From contig NZ_QPKJ02000005.1 in the NCBI RefSeq assembly GCF_003344625.1, positions 248,001 to 312,000 of the forward strand: a stretch of DNA of 64,000 bases, given 5' to 3'. This stretch comes from Solirubrobacter deserti (GTDB lineage Bacteria > Actinomycetota > Thermoleophilia > Solirubrobacterales > Solirubrobacteraceae). Of this stretch, positions 52,812 through 60,991 are shown piece after piece (the stretch's first letter is position 1; each line of letters opens with the position of its first letter). Under the pieces are notes generated by a model that had not been told where the DNA came from, ran no database searches, and saw only the letters and a list, made by a program, of their open reading frames with translations. The position numbers were made by a program, and so were the translations under genes.

Positions 52812-53978
52812 CTACGAGGGCGCGAGGCGGGCTTGTAGCGCCCGTGACACTTGGTCCAGCGTCACGACGCCACGTAAGCGGCCGTCGGCGTCCACTGCCA
52901 TCAGTGCGCCGAGGCGGCGCAACGGCTCGGACGTGATCAAGGACTCCAGCGGCGTGTCCGTGCGCACCTGCGCGGAGTCGGCGACGTGCGCGCGGACGGG
53001 CACGGCGCCGTCCTCGTGCAGCGCGGCGTGCTCGACCGCGGCGCGGTGCGCGAGGCCGACGAACGTGCCGTCGCTCTCCACGACGGCGAACCACGGCCAG
53101 CCCTGGTAGCGCAGGAAGAACTCGTCGTAGGCCCGCTCGGTCGGCGTCTCGGCCGGGATCGTCACGGGCTCTGAGTCCATGATGTCGCCGGCGGTGATGC
53201 CCTCCAGGCGCGTGATGAAGGTCGACTGCGCGACCGCGGCGCGCGCCGCGCTGCCGAGCATCCAGCCGAGGATGATGTACCAGAGGCCGCTGAACGACCC
53301 GTCTGCATCGCCGCGCGCGTCGATCAGCAGGAAGACGCCGTAGCCGATCATCAGCGCGGCGAACGCCTGCCCGACCCAGCCGGAGATCTTGGTCGCCGTG
53401 TGGCGGTTGCCGGTGGCCTTCCACACCGCCGCGCGCGCGATCCGCCCGCCGTCGAGCGGGAACGCGGGAATCATGTTGAGCACGAACAGCAGCGCGTTGG
53501 CGAGCGCGGTGAACGCGAGCGTGACCTCCAGCAGCGTGCCCGCACCCGTGCCGAACGTCGCCGCGTCGGCGAAGCGGTCGCCGGTGAGCGCCATCGCCGC
53601 CGCGCCGAACAGCAGCGTCAGCAGCAGCGTCACCGCGGGCCCGGCCGCCGCGACGCGGAACTCCTCGCCGGGCGTCTCGGAGTCGCGGTCGGCGCGCATG
53701 AAGCCGCCGAAGAAGAACAGGTCGATGCCGCCGACCCCGATGCCTTCACGGCGCGCCGCCAGCGCGTGGCCGAGCTCGTGCAGCACGATCGAGCCGAAGA
53801 ACAGGAACGCGGACACGACCACGGCCAGGAAGCCCTGGCCCTCGCCGGTCACCGCCCGGTCGAACGGTTCACGCAGCCACAGGATCCAGACGAACAGGAC
53901 AAGGAACCACGAGTAGTGGACCCCGACCCGGAAACCGAAGAGCTTGAACAGCTGGACTGAGGCGCCACCGCCGAACAC
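52812..53978 (-). CDS. site-2 protease family (M50) metalloprotease with CBS domains
   Basis: The product has 388 residues with a GTG at 53978 (the longer frame to 54056 overlaps mdh and its promoter). About six membrane segments occur in the first 240 residues. HELGHA in SIVLHELGHALAARREG binds zinc; the distal motif is NMIPAFPLDGGRI. The C-terminal ~130 residues form two CBS modules (DIMDSEPVTIPAETPTERAY and LGALMAVDADGRLRGVVTLD), a nucleotide-sensing add-on. It cleaves a membrane-embedded substrate; the substrate is unknown. Confidence 0.93.
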   Translation of the reverse strand: MFGGGASVQLFKLFGFRVGVHYSWFLVLFVWILWLREPFDRAVTGEGQGFLAVVVSAFLFFGSIVLHELGHALAARREGIGVGGIDLFFFGGFMRADRDSETPGEEFRVAAAGPAVTLLLTLLFGAAAMALTGDRFADAATFGTGAGTLLEVTLAFTALANALLFVLNMIPAFPLDGGRIARAAVWKATGNRHTATKISGWVGQAFAALMIGYGVFLLIDARGDADGSFSGLWYIILGWMLGSAARAAVAQSTFITRLEGITAGDIMDSEPVTIPAETPTERAYDEFFLRYQGWPWFAVVESDGTFVGLAHRAAVEHAALHEDGAVPVRAHVADSAQVRTDTPLESLITSEPLRRLGALMAVDADGRLRGVVTLDQVSRALQARLAPS

Positions 53979-53994
53979 GTGTGACGAATGGTGA

Positions 53995-55014
<1,020 letters not shown>

Positions 55015-55027
55015 CTGTGAGTTGAAC

Positions 55028-55052
55028 TGAGTCCCCGCACCGCGGGGACTCA
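55028..55052. terminator. bidirectional hairpin terminator
   Basis: TGAGTCCCCGC-ACC-GCGGGGACTCA: 11-base perfect arms between mdh and the convergent gene whose stop is at 55054. There is no T-run. Confidence 0.7.
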
Positions 55053-55053
55053 C

Positions 55054-55479
55054 TCACTCCTCCGCGGCGCTCTGGCGCAGATGCCAGCCGCGGCCGGACT
55101 TGGTGACCTTGCCCTCCTCGGCGAGGCCGGGCATCACGCGGTACAGGTAGTTCTGCTGGATCCCCATCGCCTCGGCGAGCTCGGGGATGGTGATCCCGGG
55201 GCGTTCCTTGACCAGGTCCAGCGCCTGCGCGGCGCGCGTGCCGCCGCCCTTGGGGCGGCCGCGGCGACCGCCGCTGGAGGACCCGCCGGAGCCGCGCCGC
55301 GTGCGGCGCGCCGGGGCCGAACTGCTCGCCGCCGCGGGACGTGCCGGAGCGGTCCCGTTGCCGATGCCGCTGAGGGCGCTGTCGGCCGCCTGGAGCAGCT
55401 CGTACTCCTCGACGTAGGGCTTGAGCTCCTTCAGGCGCGCCTGGATCTCTTTGCGCTTCTCGTCGAGAAAGTCCGCCAT
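55054..55479 (-). CDS. small DNA-binding protein: coiled coil, AT-hook-like basic linker, winged helix
   Basis: The product has 141 residues. Residues 1-35 (MADFLDEKRKEIQARLKELK, PYVEEYELLQAADSAL) are a predicted coiled coil. A Ser/Gly/Arg linker holds GRRGRPKGGG, an AT-hook-like element. Residues ~82-135 (AAQALDLVKERPGITIPELA, EAMGIQQNYLYRVMPGLAEE, GKVTKSGRGWHL) form a winged helix. It is a monocistronic gene with its ATG at 55479. It could be a nucleoid-associated or regulatory protein; no target is visible. Confidence 0.75.
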   Translation of the reverse strand: MADFLDEKRKEIQARLKELKPYVEEYELLQAADSALSGIGNGTAPARPAAASSSAPARRTRRGSGGSSSGGRRGRPKGGGTRAAQALDLVKERPGITIPELAEAMGIQQNYLYRVMPGLAEEGKVTKSGRGWHLRQSAAEE

Positions 55480-55537
55480 CTCAGTGTGACTCCGGGCAAT
55501 GGGTTAACTGGGTACCCGGAACGGTAGACCATGCAGG

Positions 55538-55559
55538 GAAAAACGGCGCACGCGCCGTT
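55538..55559 (-). terminator. intrinsic terminator of the 56928-55565 operon
   Basis: On the minus strand AACGGCGC-GT-GCGCCGTT is followed by T residues and CCC, starting 6 bases after the stop at 55565. This is a classical GC stem with a T-run, rare elsewhere in the window. Confidence 0.75.
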
Positions 55560-55564
55560 GCCGG

Positions 55565-56008
55565 TCAGTGTTCTAGTAGTGCTTTGAGTTGCTCAAGTGA
55601 GCGCTTGGCCTCACGTTCAGGCACACCTCCCACCACCACACGGGAAGCGGCCGCGCCGAGGATTCCACCCGGGGCCTTGAACTCGTTCTCGTACTCGAAA
55701 TGGGTGCCTTCACCCTTTGCGGTGAGGCGGTAGGCCGTGCGCGCGTAGGAGCCGGCGGGGCCCCGCCCCTCCCACGTCGCGCGGTGCGGGCGGTCGGCTT
55801 CGGTGAGCGTCCAGTGCACCTTGAAGTTGGCGTGTCGCAGGCACAGCGTCTGGTCCATCTCGTAGCCCATCCTCGGTTCACCGGAATCCGCTCGATTGAC
55901 CTTGCGGTGAATCGTCACCCACTCGTGCAACCGGTCTGGATCCAGCATCACCTCGTACACCTGCTCCGGGGGTGCATCGATGTCGATCTTCGCGCGCACC
56001 AGGGTCAT
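55565..56008 (-). CDS. SRPBCC-fold protein (polyketide cyclase/START-like)
   Basis: The product has 147 residues. VRAKIDIDAPPEQVYEVMLD, PDRLHEWVTIH is the opening of the SRPBCC fold; HWTLTEADRPHRATWEGRGP and YRLTAKGEGTHFEYENEF are its central strands, and the long C-terminal helix is REAKRSLEQLKALLEH. It binds a hydrophobic ligand. The ATG at 56008 overlaps the stop of the upstream SDR-like gene by 4 bases, so the two work together, and an intrinsic terminator follows. Confidence 0.88.
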   Translation of the reverse strand: MTLVRAKIDIDAPPEQVYEVMLDPDRLHEWVTIHRKVNRADSGEPRMGYEMDQTLCLRHANFKVHWTLTEADRPHRATWEGRGPAGSYARTAYRLTAKGEGTHFEYENEFKAPGGILGAAASRVVVGGVPEREAKRSLEQLKALLEH

Positions 56009-56928
56009 CGCACTTGCACCTCCATGTCGCGCAGCGCGCGCTCCACCGCCGGTTCGAAGCGGTGCAGCCGCACCCCGAACGCGGCGGCGGCGCCGTCGTC
56101 ACGAGGGAGCAGGTCGTGTTCGAGTGATTCCATCAACGGTTCGATCAGTCCCGGGTCCTCACCGGCCACCGCGGCGGCCACCACGGACGCGACCGGTGTG
56201 AGATTGAACCCCAACGACACGGCGGGACGGTCGATCATCATGACGTCAGCGATACGGCGCAGCATGTCCGCGTAGCTCATCGCGTCCGGACCGCCCACGT
56301 CCCAGGCCCGGCCCGCGTGCCGCGCCGACAGCGCCGCGCCCGCGGCGAGGAACTCGAGCACGTCGCGGCCGTCGATCGGCTGCGTGCGGTTCGTGCTCCA
56401 CGCCGGCAGCGCGAGCACCGGCAGTCGCTCCAGCAGCCGCACGAGGAAGACGAACGAGCGCGAACGGGCGCCGACGACGAGCGAGGCGCGCAGCGCCACC
56501 GACTCCGGCACGGCGTCCAGCAGCGCCTGCTCGACCGCCAGCCGCGACGCGAGATGGCGCGAGATGGAGCCGTCGTGCGGCACCAGCCCGCCGAGGTAGA
56601 CGATCCGGCGCACGCCGGCGTCCGCGGCGGTCCTCGCGAACGCCTCGGCCTGGCGGCGCTCGATGTCCACGAAGGCGCCCGGAGCGCCCTCCATCGAGTG
56701 GATCAGGTAGTAGGCGACCTCGACGCCGTCGAGCGCGCGCTCGAGTCCTTCGCCGGTGGTCGCGTCCCCGAGCACGAGCTCGTCGAGCTCGACGCCCGCC
56801 GCGCGGACGCGCTCCGCCGACCGCGCGAAGCCGCGCACGCTGTGCCCGTCGCGGACGAGGCGCGGCACGAGTGCCGCGCCGACGTAGCCCGACACGCCGG
56901 TTACCAAGGTCTGCAAGCCGCCGCCCAT
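56005..56928 (-). CDS. NAD(P)-binding atypical SDR (NmrA/complex I NDUFA9-like)
   Basis: The product has 307 residues from ATG 56928 (the frame continues upstream but composition changes). TLVTGVSGYVGAALVPRLVR is the dinucleotide-binding motif; VEVAYYLIHSM, RRIVYLGGLVPHDGSISRHL and ALRASLVVGARSRSFVFLVR are typical of NAD(P)H-binding proteins that lack the SDR Tyr-Lys pair. It may be a sensor or a reductase. It forms a two-gene operon with the SRPBCC protein. Confidence 0.85.
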   Translation of the reverse strand: MGGGLQTLVTGVSGYVGAALVPRLVRDGHSVRGFARSAERVRAAGVELDELVLGDATTGEGLERALDGVEVAYYLIHSMEGAPGAFVDIERRQAEAFARTAADAGVRRIVYLGGLVPHDGSISRHLASRLAVEQALLDAVPESVALRASLVVGARSRSFVFLVRLLERLPVLALPAWSTNRTQPIDGRDVLEFLAAGAALSARHAGRAWDVGGPDAMSYADMLRRIADVMMIDRPAVSLGFNLTPVASVVAAAVAGEDPGLIEPLMESLEHDLLPRDDGAAAAFGVRLHRFEPAVERALRDMEVQVR

Positions 56929-56955
56929 GCTCTCCAGCGTGACAGGCGCCAAAAC

Positions 56956-57054
56956 ACCCGGAGATTGCGGGGTCCCCACCCCGCACAACGGGAGGAAAAG
57001 CGGCGTTTACCCCGTATTTGCGGGGTTTTCACGGAATCCCTGCGTTTTGCGGGA
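56956..57054. repeat. three short imperfect palindromes with a TTGCGGG core
   Basis: 56956-56973 (ACCCG...TTGCGGGGT), 57009-57026 (ACCCCG-TATTTG-CGGGGT) and 57037-57054 (TCCCTGCG-TTTTGCGGGA) resemble one another. The first also starts a hairpin TGCGGGGT-CCCC-ACCCCGCA (56966-56985). They fill the 218-base gap between divergent genes; operator or transcript hairpins are both possible. Confidence 0.5.
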
Positions 57055-57146
57055 GGCGCGGCTGGGAAGCCCTTGAAGGCCCCGGGTGGCTCCGCTTTGA
57101 TCGCCCTCGTCCTGTTGCGGAGTCGTAAACGAGGGAGTCCTTCCGG

Positions 57147-57392
57147 GTGTCAGTAGTTGCAGCGCCACAGCGTGCCAAGCGGTCCAAGAAGGTCACGTGC
57201 GAAGACTGCTTCTTCGCCCGCAACGGCCTCTGCGCGCTGAACCTCGACGAGGCCTGCCCGACGTACCGGCCCGACCACCCCGACGGGCTGCGGCCGCCGA
57301 GCCAGATGCGGTTCGTGTTCCGCCAGGAGCGCCGCCGCCAGGTCGGCTGGGCGTTCCCGGACGCCCAGGAACAGGCGCGGCTGCACGGCTAG
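57147..57392 (+). CDS. small conserved-looking four-Cys protein, 81 aa
   Basis: GTG start at 57147 with GGGAG about 11 bases upstream. Basic N-terminus (APQRAKRSKKVT), then a CEDCFFARNGLCAL-x7-CP motif whose four Cys could bind metal, then RPDHPDGLRPPSQMRFVFRQ and a short C-terminal AWAF-like segment (VGWAFPDAQEQARLHG). I believe very similar small proteins occur in Solirubrobacterales, but cannot check. Its stop codon overlaps the -10 box of the downstream antiporter operon. Function unknown. Confidence 0.7.
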   Translation: MSVVAAPQRAKRSKKVTCEDCFFARNGLCALNLDEACPTYRPDHPDGLRPPSQMRFVFRQERRRQVGWAFPDAQEQARLHG

Positions 57393-57450
57393 ACTTCACG
57401 GCGGTGTGCCGGGAAGCCTGGTCGGCGATTTCGTCGCCGACCCCTGAGGT
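57390..57450 (+). promoter_or_regulatory. promoter and candidate alkali-metal-ion (Li+/Na+ type) riboswitch
   Basis: TAGACT (57390-57395) overlaps the stop of the small Cys gene and predicts a transcript beginning near 57402. The RNA would start GGTGTGCCGGGAAGCCTGG, where CCGGG-AAG-CCTGG forms a small stem, followed by the perfect hairpin GGTCGGCGA-TTTCG-TCGCCGACC (57420-57442) and CCCTGAGG, which is also the likely ribosome site for the GTG at 57457. The layout and the GCCGGGAAGCC stretch resemble the nhaA-I class (Li+-I) from memory. The antiporters encoded downstream support a cation sensor. The exact class is not certain. Confidence 0.55.
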
Positions 57451-57456
57451 TTTCCC

Positions 57457-58701
57457 GTGGCCTTCGCCATCGCCGTCTTCGTCCTCGCCCTCGCGCTCAT
57501 CGCGTCCGAGCGCGTCGACCGCACCAAGATCGCCCTGCTGGGCGCGACGCTCGTCGTCCTCGCCGGCACGCTCGACCAGGAGCAGGCGATCGAGGCGGTC
57601 GACTTCAACACGATCGGTCTGCTCGTCGGGATGATGATCATGGTCCGGGTCACCGAGACCACGGGCGTCTACACGTGGCTGGCGATCCGCGCCGGCCAGC
57701 TCTCGAAGGGCCGGCCGCTGGCCGTCGTGCTTGCGCTGGCGATCACCACGGCCGTCCTGTCGGCGTTCCTGGACAACGTCACGACGATCCTGCTCGTCGT
57801 CCCGATCACGTTTCTACTCGCCGATGCGCTCGACGTAGATCCCATCCCGCTGATCGTGATCGAGATCGTGGCGTCGAACATCGGCGGCACCGCGACGTTG
57901 ATCGGCGACCCGCCCAACATCCTCATCGCGGGCCACACCGGGCTCTCGTTCGGTGCCTTCATCGCCAACCTCGCGCCGATCGTGATCGTCACCCTCGCCG
58001 TGATCATCCCTGGGCTGTACTTGGCCTTTCGCTCCCGGCTGCAGATCGCGCCCGAAGCGCGGAAGCGTGTCATGGCGCTCGACGCCGCCAAGTCGATCGA
58101 GGACGCCGGCGAGGCCAAGCGCACGGTCCCGATCCTTGTGCTGACGATCCTCGTCTTCTTCATCCACAAGCCGCTGCATCTCGAGCCGGCCACCGTCGCG
58201 CTCGCCGGCGCCGCGGTCACCCTGCTCATGAGCCGGCAGTCGCTCGCGGGCACGGTGTCGTCGATCGAATGGCTGACGTTGTTCTTCCTGATCGGCCTGT
58301 TCGTGATGGTCGGTGCGCTGGAGGAGACGGGCGCGCTCGAGGAGGTGGCGAACGGGATCGCGAACGTCACGGACGGCAACCGCACGGCCGAGCTGCTCGG
58401 GATCCTGTGGGTGTCCGCGGTCGGCTCGGGCCTGGTGGACAACATCCCGTTCACGGCGGCGATGATCCCCGTGGTCGACTCGCTCGCGGAGGACGACGCG
58501 TACTGGTGGGCGCTCGCGCTCGGCGCGTGCTTCGGCGGCAACGCGACGATCGTCGCCGCGGCCTGCAACGTCGCCGCCTCCGGCATGGCGGCGCGGGCGG
58601 GCAACCCGATCGGCTTCGTCTTCTTCCTGCGCTGCGGGCTCCCGGTGACCGTGGTGTCATTGATCCTGGCCACCGGCTACGTGATGCTGAGGTACGCATG
58701 A
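57457..58701 (+). CDS. ArsB/NhaD-like permease (ion transporter superfamily)
   Basis: The product has 414 residues with a GTG at 57457. About 11-12 hydrophobic segments. TTILLVVPITFLLADAL and NIGGTATLIGDPPNILIAG are the signature of the ArsB/CitM/NhaD ion-transporter superfamily, and the second half mirrors it (GSGLVDNIPFTAAMIPVVDS, GNATIVAAACNVAASG). With NhaA two genes downstream, a Na+/H+ (or Li+) antiporter is more likely than arsenite export. It is the first gene of a coupled operon with CBS and NhaA. Confidence 0.9.
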   Translation: MAFAIAVFVLALALIASERVDRTKIALLGATLVVLAGTLDQEQAIEAVDFNTIGLLVGMMIMVRVTETTGVYTWLAIRAGQLSKGRPLAVVLALAITTAVLSAFLDNVTTILLVVPITFLLADALDVDPIPLIVIEIVASNIGGTATLIGDPPNILIAGHTGLSFGAFIANLAPIVIVTLAVIIPGLYLAFRSRLQIAPEARKRVMALDAAKSIEDAGEAKRTVPILVLTILVFFIHKPLHLEPATVALAGAAVTLLMSRQSLAGTVSSIEWLTLFFLIGLFVMVGALEETGALEEVANGIANVTDGNRTAELLGILWVSAVGSGLVDNIPFTAAMIPVVDSLAEDDAYWWALALGACFGGNATIVAAACNVAASGMAARAGNPIGFVFFLRCGLPVTVVSLILATGYVMLRYA

Positions 58702-59126
58702 CCCCTCCTGTGCTGCACGTCGACGACACCGTCGAGACCGCGGTGCGCACGCTCGTCGAGAGCGAGCTGTCCGCGCTGCCCGTCCTCGACGAGCGTGAGC
58801 GCTTCGCGGGGGTGTTCGGCGAGCGCGAGTTCATGGAGGCGCTGTTCCCGGGTTACCTCGGCCAGCTCAAGAGCGCCGCATTCCTACGCCACTCGATCGA
58901 CGACGCGCTCGAGAAGCGCGACACGTGCCGGACCGAGCGCGTGCGCGATCACATGAACACCGAGCACGTCGAAGTCGGCCCCGACCACTCCGACCTGCAG
59001 GTGGCCGAGATCTTCCTTCACCACCGCGTGCTGATCGTCCCGGTGGTCGACGACGGCCGCGTGGTCGGACTGATCGCGCGGCGCGAGTTCTTCCGTGAGC
59101 TCGCGCAGAAGTTCCTGCGCTCGTGA
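58698..59126 (+). CDS. stand-alone CBS-pair protein
   Basis: The product has 142 residues; its ATG overlaps the permease stop as ATGA. CBS1: VLHVDDTVETAVRTLVESEL, SALPVLDERERFAGVFGERE; CBS2: VRDHMNTEHVEVGPDHSDLQ and VLIVPVVDDGRVVGLIARRE. CBS pairs bind adenine nucleotides and often gate transporters. Placed between two antiporter genes, it probably regulates them by energy state. Confidence 0.9.
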   Translation: MTPPVLHVDDTVETAVRTLVESELSALPVLDERERFAGVFGEREFMEALFPGYLGQLKSAAFLRHSIDDALEKRDTCRTERVRDHMNTEHVEVGPDHSDLQVAEIFLHHRVLIVPVVDDGRVVGLIARREFFRELAQKFLRS

Positions 59127-60205
59127 CCGACCGCATACGCGAGTTCCTCCACGACGAGGCCGCGGGCGGGCTCGCGATCCTCGCCGCCACGATCGCCGCG
59201 CTGTTGTGGGCCAACCTCGGCCCGGACTACGACGGCTTCTGGCACACGGAGCTCGGGCCGCTGGACCTGCACCACTGGGTCAACGACGGGTTGATGGCGC
59301 TGTTCTTCCTCATCGTCGGGCTCGAGATCAAGCGCGAGGTCGTCGACGGGCGCCTCCAGGACGCGCGCACGGCCGCGCTGCCGGCGCTGGCCGCGGTCGG
59401 CGGGGTGGTCGCCCCGATCGTGATCTTCGTCGCGCTGGTCGCGGGCGGGGAGGGTGCGCAGGGCTGGGCGATCGCGTGCGCGACCGACATCGCGTTCGCC
59501 GTCGGGCTGATCGCCCTGCTCGGCGACCGCGTGAGCGACGGGACGCGCGTGTTCTTGCTCGCGGTCGCGATCGTCGACGACATCATCGCCATCGCGATCA
59601 TCGCCGTCTTCTACGCCGAGGGCGTCTCGCTCACATGGCTGCTGGCCGCGGCGGCGCTCGTGGTCGTCATCAAGCTCGTGCCCAGGCTGTGGCTCCCGCT
59701 CGGGGTCCTGCTCTGGATCGCTGTCCATGAATCCGGCGTGCACGCGACGATCGCCGGCGTCGCGGTCGGGCTGCTGCTGCCGCTGGCGATCGGGGAGCGC
59801 GTCGAGCACCGGCTGCATCCGTGGAGCGCGTTCGTGGTGGTGCCGCTGTTCGCGCTCGCGAACGCGGGCATCGAGTTCGGCGGCGGCGCACTCGGCGACG
59901 CGCTGTCGAGCACGCTGGTGTGGGCGATCGTCGCGGGGCTGGTGGCCGGCAAGCTGCTCGGCGTGAGCGGCGCCACGCTCGCCGCGCTGCGCGGCGGTGG
60001 CACGCTGCCGGCGGGCATGCCGCGGCGCGAGCTCTACGGCGTGGCCGCGGCGGCGGGCATCGGGTTCACGGTCTCGCTGTTCATCGCCGATCTGGCGTTC
60101 GACGATCCCGCGCTCGTCGAGCGGGCCAAGATCGGGATCTTCGCCGGGTCGCTGCTCAGCGGTCTGCTGGGCTGGGCGGTACTGTCCCGGGCCAGGAGGG
60201 TCTGA
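59123..60205 (+). CDS. nhaA: Na+/H+ antiporter NhaA
   Basis: The product has 360 residues; the GTG at 59123 overlaps the CBS gene stop. ATDIAFAVGLIALLGDRV contains the conserved Asp of TM4, and AVAIVDDIIAIAIIAVFY the Asp-Asp pair of TM5 that carries Na+/Li+ and protons. GGLAILAATIAALLWANLGP and GLEIKREVVDGRL are the family N-terminus. It exchanges external protons for internal Na+ or Li+ across the membrane. It is the third gene of the operon headed by the candidate metal-ion riboswitch. Confidence 0.96.
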   Translation: MTDRIREFLHDEAAGGLAILAATIAALLWANLGPDYDGFWHTELGPLDLHHWVNDGLMALFFLIVGLEIKREVVDGRLQDARTAALPALAAVGGVVAPIVIFVALVAGGEGAQGWAIACATDIAFAVGLIALLGDRVSDGTRVFLLAVAIVDDIIAIAIIAVFYAEGVSLTWLLAAAALVVVIKLVPRLWLPLGVLLWIAVHESGVHATIAGVAVGLLLPLAIGERVEHRLHPWSAFVVVPLFALANAGIEFGGGALGDALSSTLVWAIVAGLVAGKLLGVSGATLAALRGGGTLPAGMPRRELYGVAAAAGIGFTVSLFIADLAFDDPALVERAKIGIFAGSLLSGLLGWAVLSRARRV

Positions 60206-60212
60206 GAAGACG

Positions 60213-60977
60213 GTGCGCATCACGGTTCTGGGCAAGTCCCCGGCCTGGCAGGACGCCGATGGCGCCTGCTCGGGCTACCTCGTCGAAGGCGGCGGGCAGA
60301 CCGTGCTGCTCGACTGCGGGCCGGGCGTGTTCGCCAAGCTGCGCGGCGTCGTCGCCTACGAGGACGTCGACGCGATCGTCATCAGCCACCTGCACGCCGA
60401 CCACGTGATGGACCTCGTGCCGTTCGCGTCCGGCATCCGCTACCGGCCGTGGGAGGGCGAGCCGCCGCGCCCGCGCCTGTACGCCCCGCCGGGCGCGCCG
60501 GACGTGTTCACCAAGCTGTGCGAGGGCGGGAGCATGAGCCCCGACCATCTCGAGCTCGCGTTCGAGCTGTCGCAGTACGATCCGGCGGAGCCGCTCGCGC
60601 TCGGCGACCTCGCGGTGCGCTTCCAGCCCGTTCCGCACTACATCCCGGCCAACGCCGTGGAGTTCGCCGCCGACGGCGCGCGGTTCACCTTCGGCGCCGA
60701 CTGCGGGCCCAGCGAGGCGCTGTGCACGTTCGCGGAGGGCACCGACCTGTTGATGCTCGAGGCGACGCTGCTCGAGCCCGAGCCGCCGGAGGACCGCGGG
60801 CACCTGACGCCGTTCGAGGCGGGCGAGCACGCCGAGCGCGCACGCGCCAAGCGGCTGGTATTGACGCACTTCGCGGCCGAGGCGGGCGCGGACTGGGTGT
60901 GCTCGGAGGCCGCGCGCGCGTTCGGCGGGCCGGTCGAAGCCGCCCACGAAGGTGTGAGCTTCACGCTCGAAAAGTAA
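60213..60977 (+). CDS. metallo-beta-lactamase-fold hydrolase
   Basis: The product has 254 residues. The GTG at 60213 follows nhaA by 7 bases. The metal motif is SHLHADHVMDL (HxHxDH), with later His in VPHYIPANAV and LTHFAAEAGADWV, close to the RNase Z/arylsulfatase-like branch. There is no signal peptide. An AGGAGGG stretch occurs 13 bases upstream. The substrate is unknown; the link to ion homeostasis is by position only. Confidence 0.9.
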   Translation: MRITVLGKSPAWQDADGACSGYLVEGGGQTVLLDCGPGVFAKLRGVVAYEDVDAIVISHLHADHVMDLVPFASGIRYRPWEGEPPRPRLYAPPGAPDVFTKLCEGGSMSPDHLELAFELSQYDPAEPLALGDLAVRFQPVPHYIPANAVEFAADGARFTFGADCGPSEALCTFAEGTDLLMLEATLLEPEPPEDRGHLTPFEAGEHAERARAKRLVLTHFAAEAGADWVCSEAARAFGGPVEAAHEGVSFTLEK

Positions 60978-60991
60978 AGAACTTCTTACTT
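60972..60991. repeat. A+T-rich palindrome at the MBL stop / EAL start junction
   Basis: AAGTAA-AGAACTTC-TTACTT, almost fully palindromic, overlaps the MBL stop (TAA 60975-60977) and touches the TTG at 60990. It is strongly A+T-rich amid ~70% GC, so an operator or promoter element is plausible. Confidence 0.45.
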
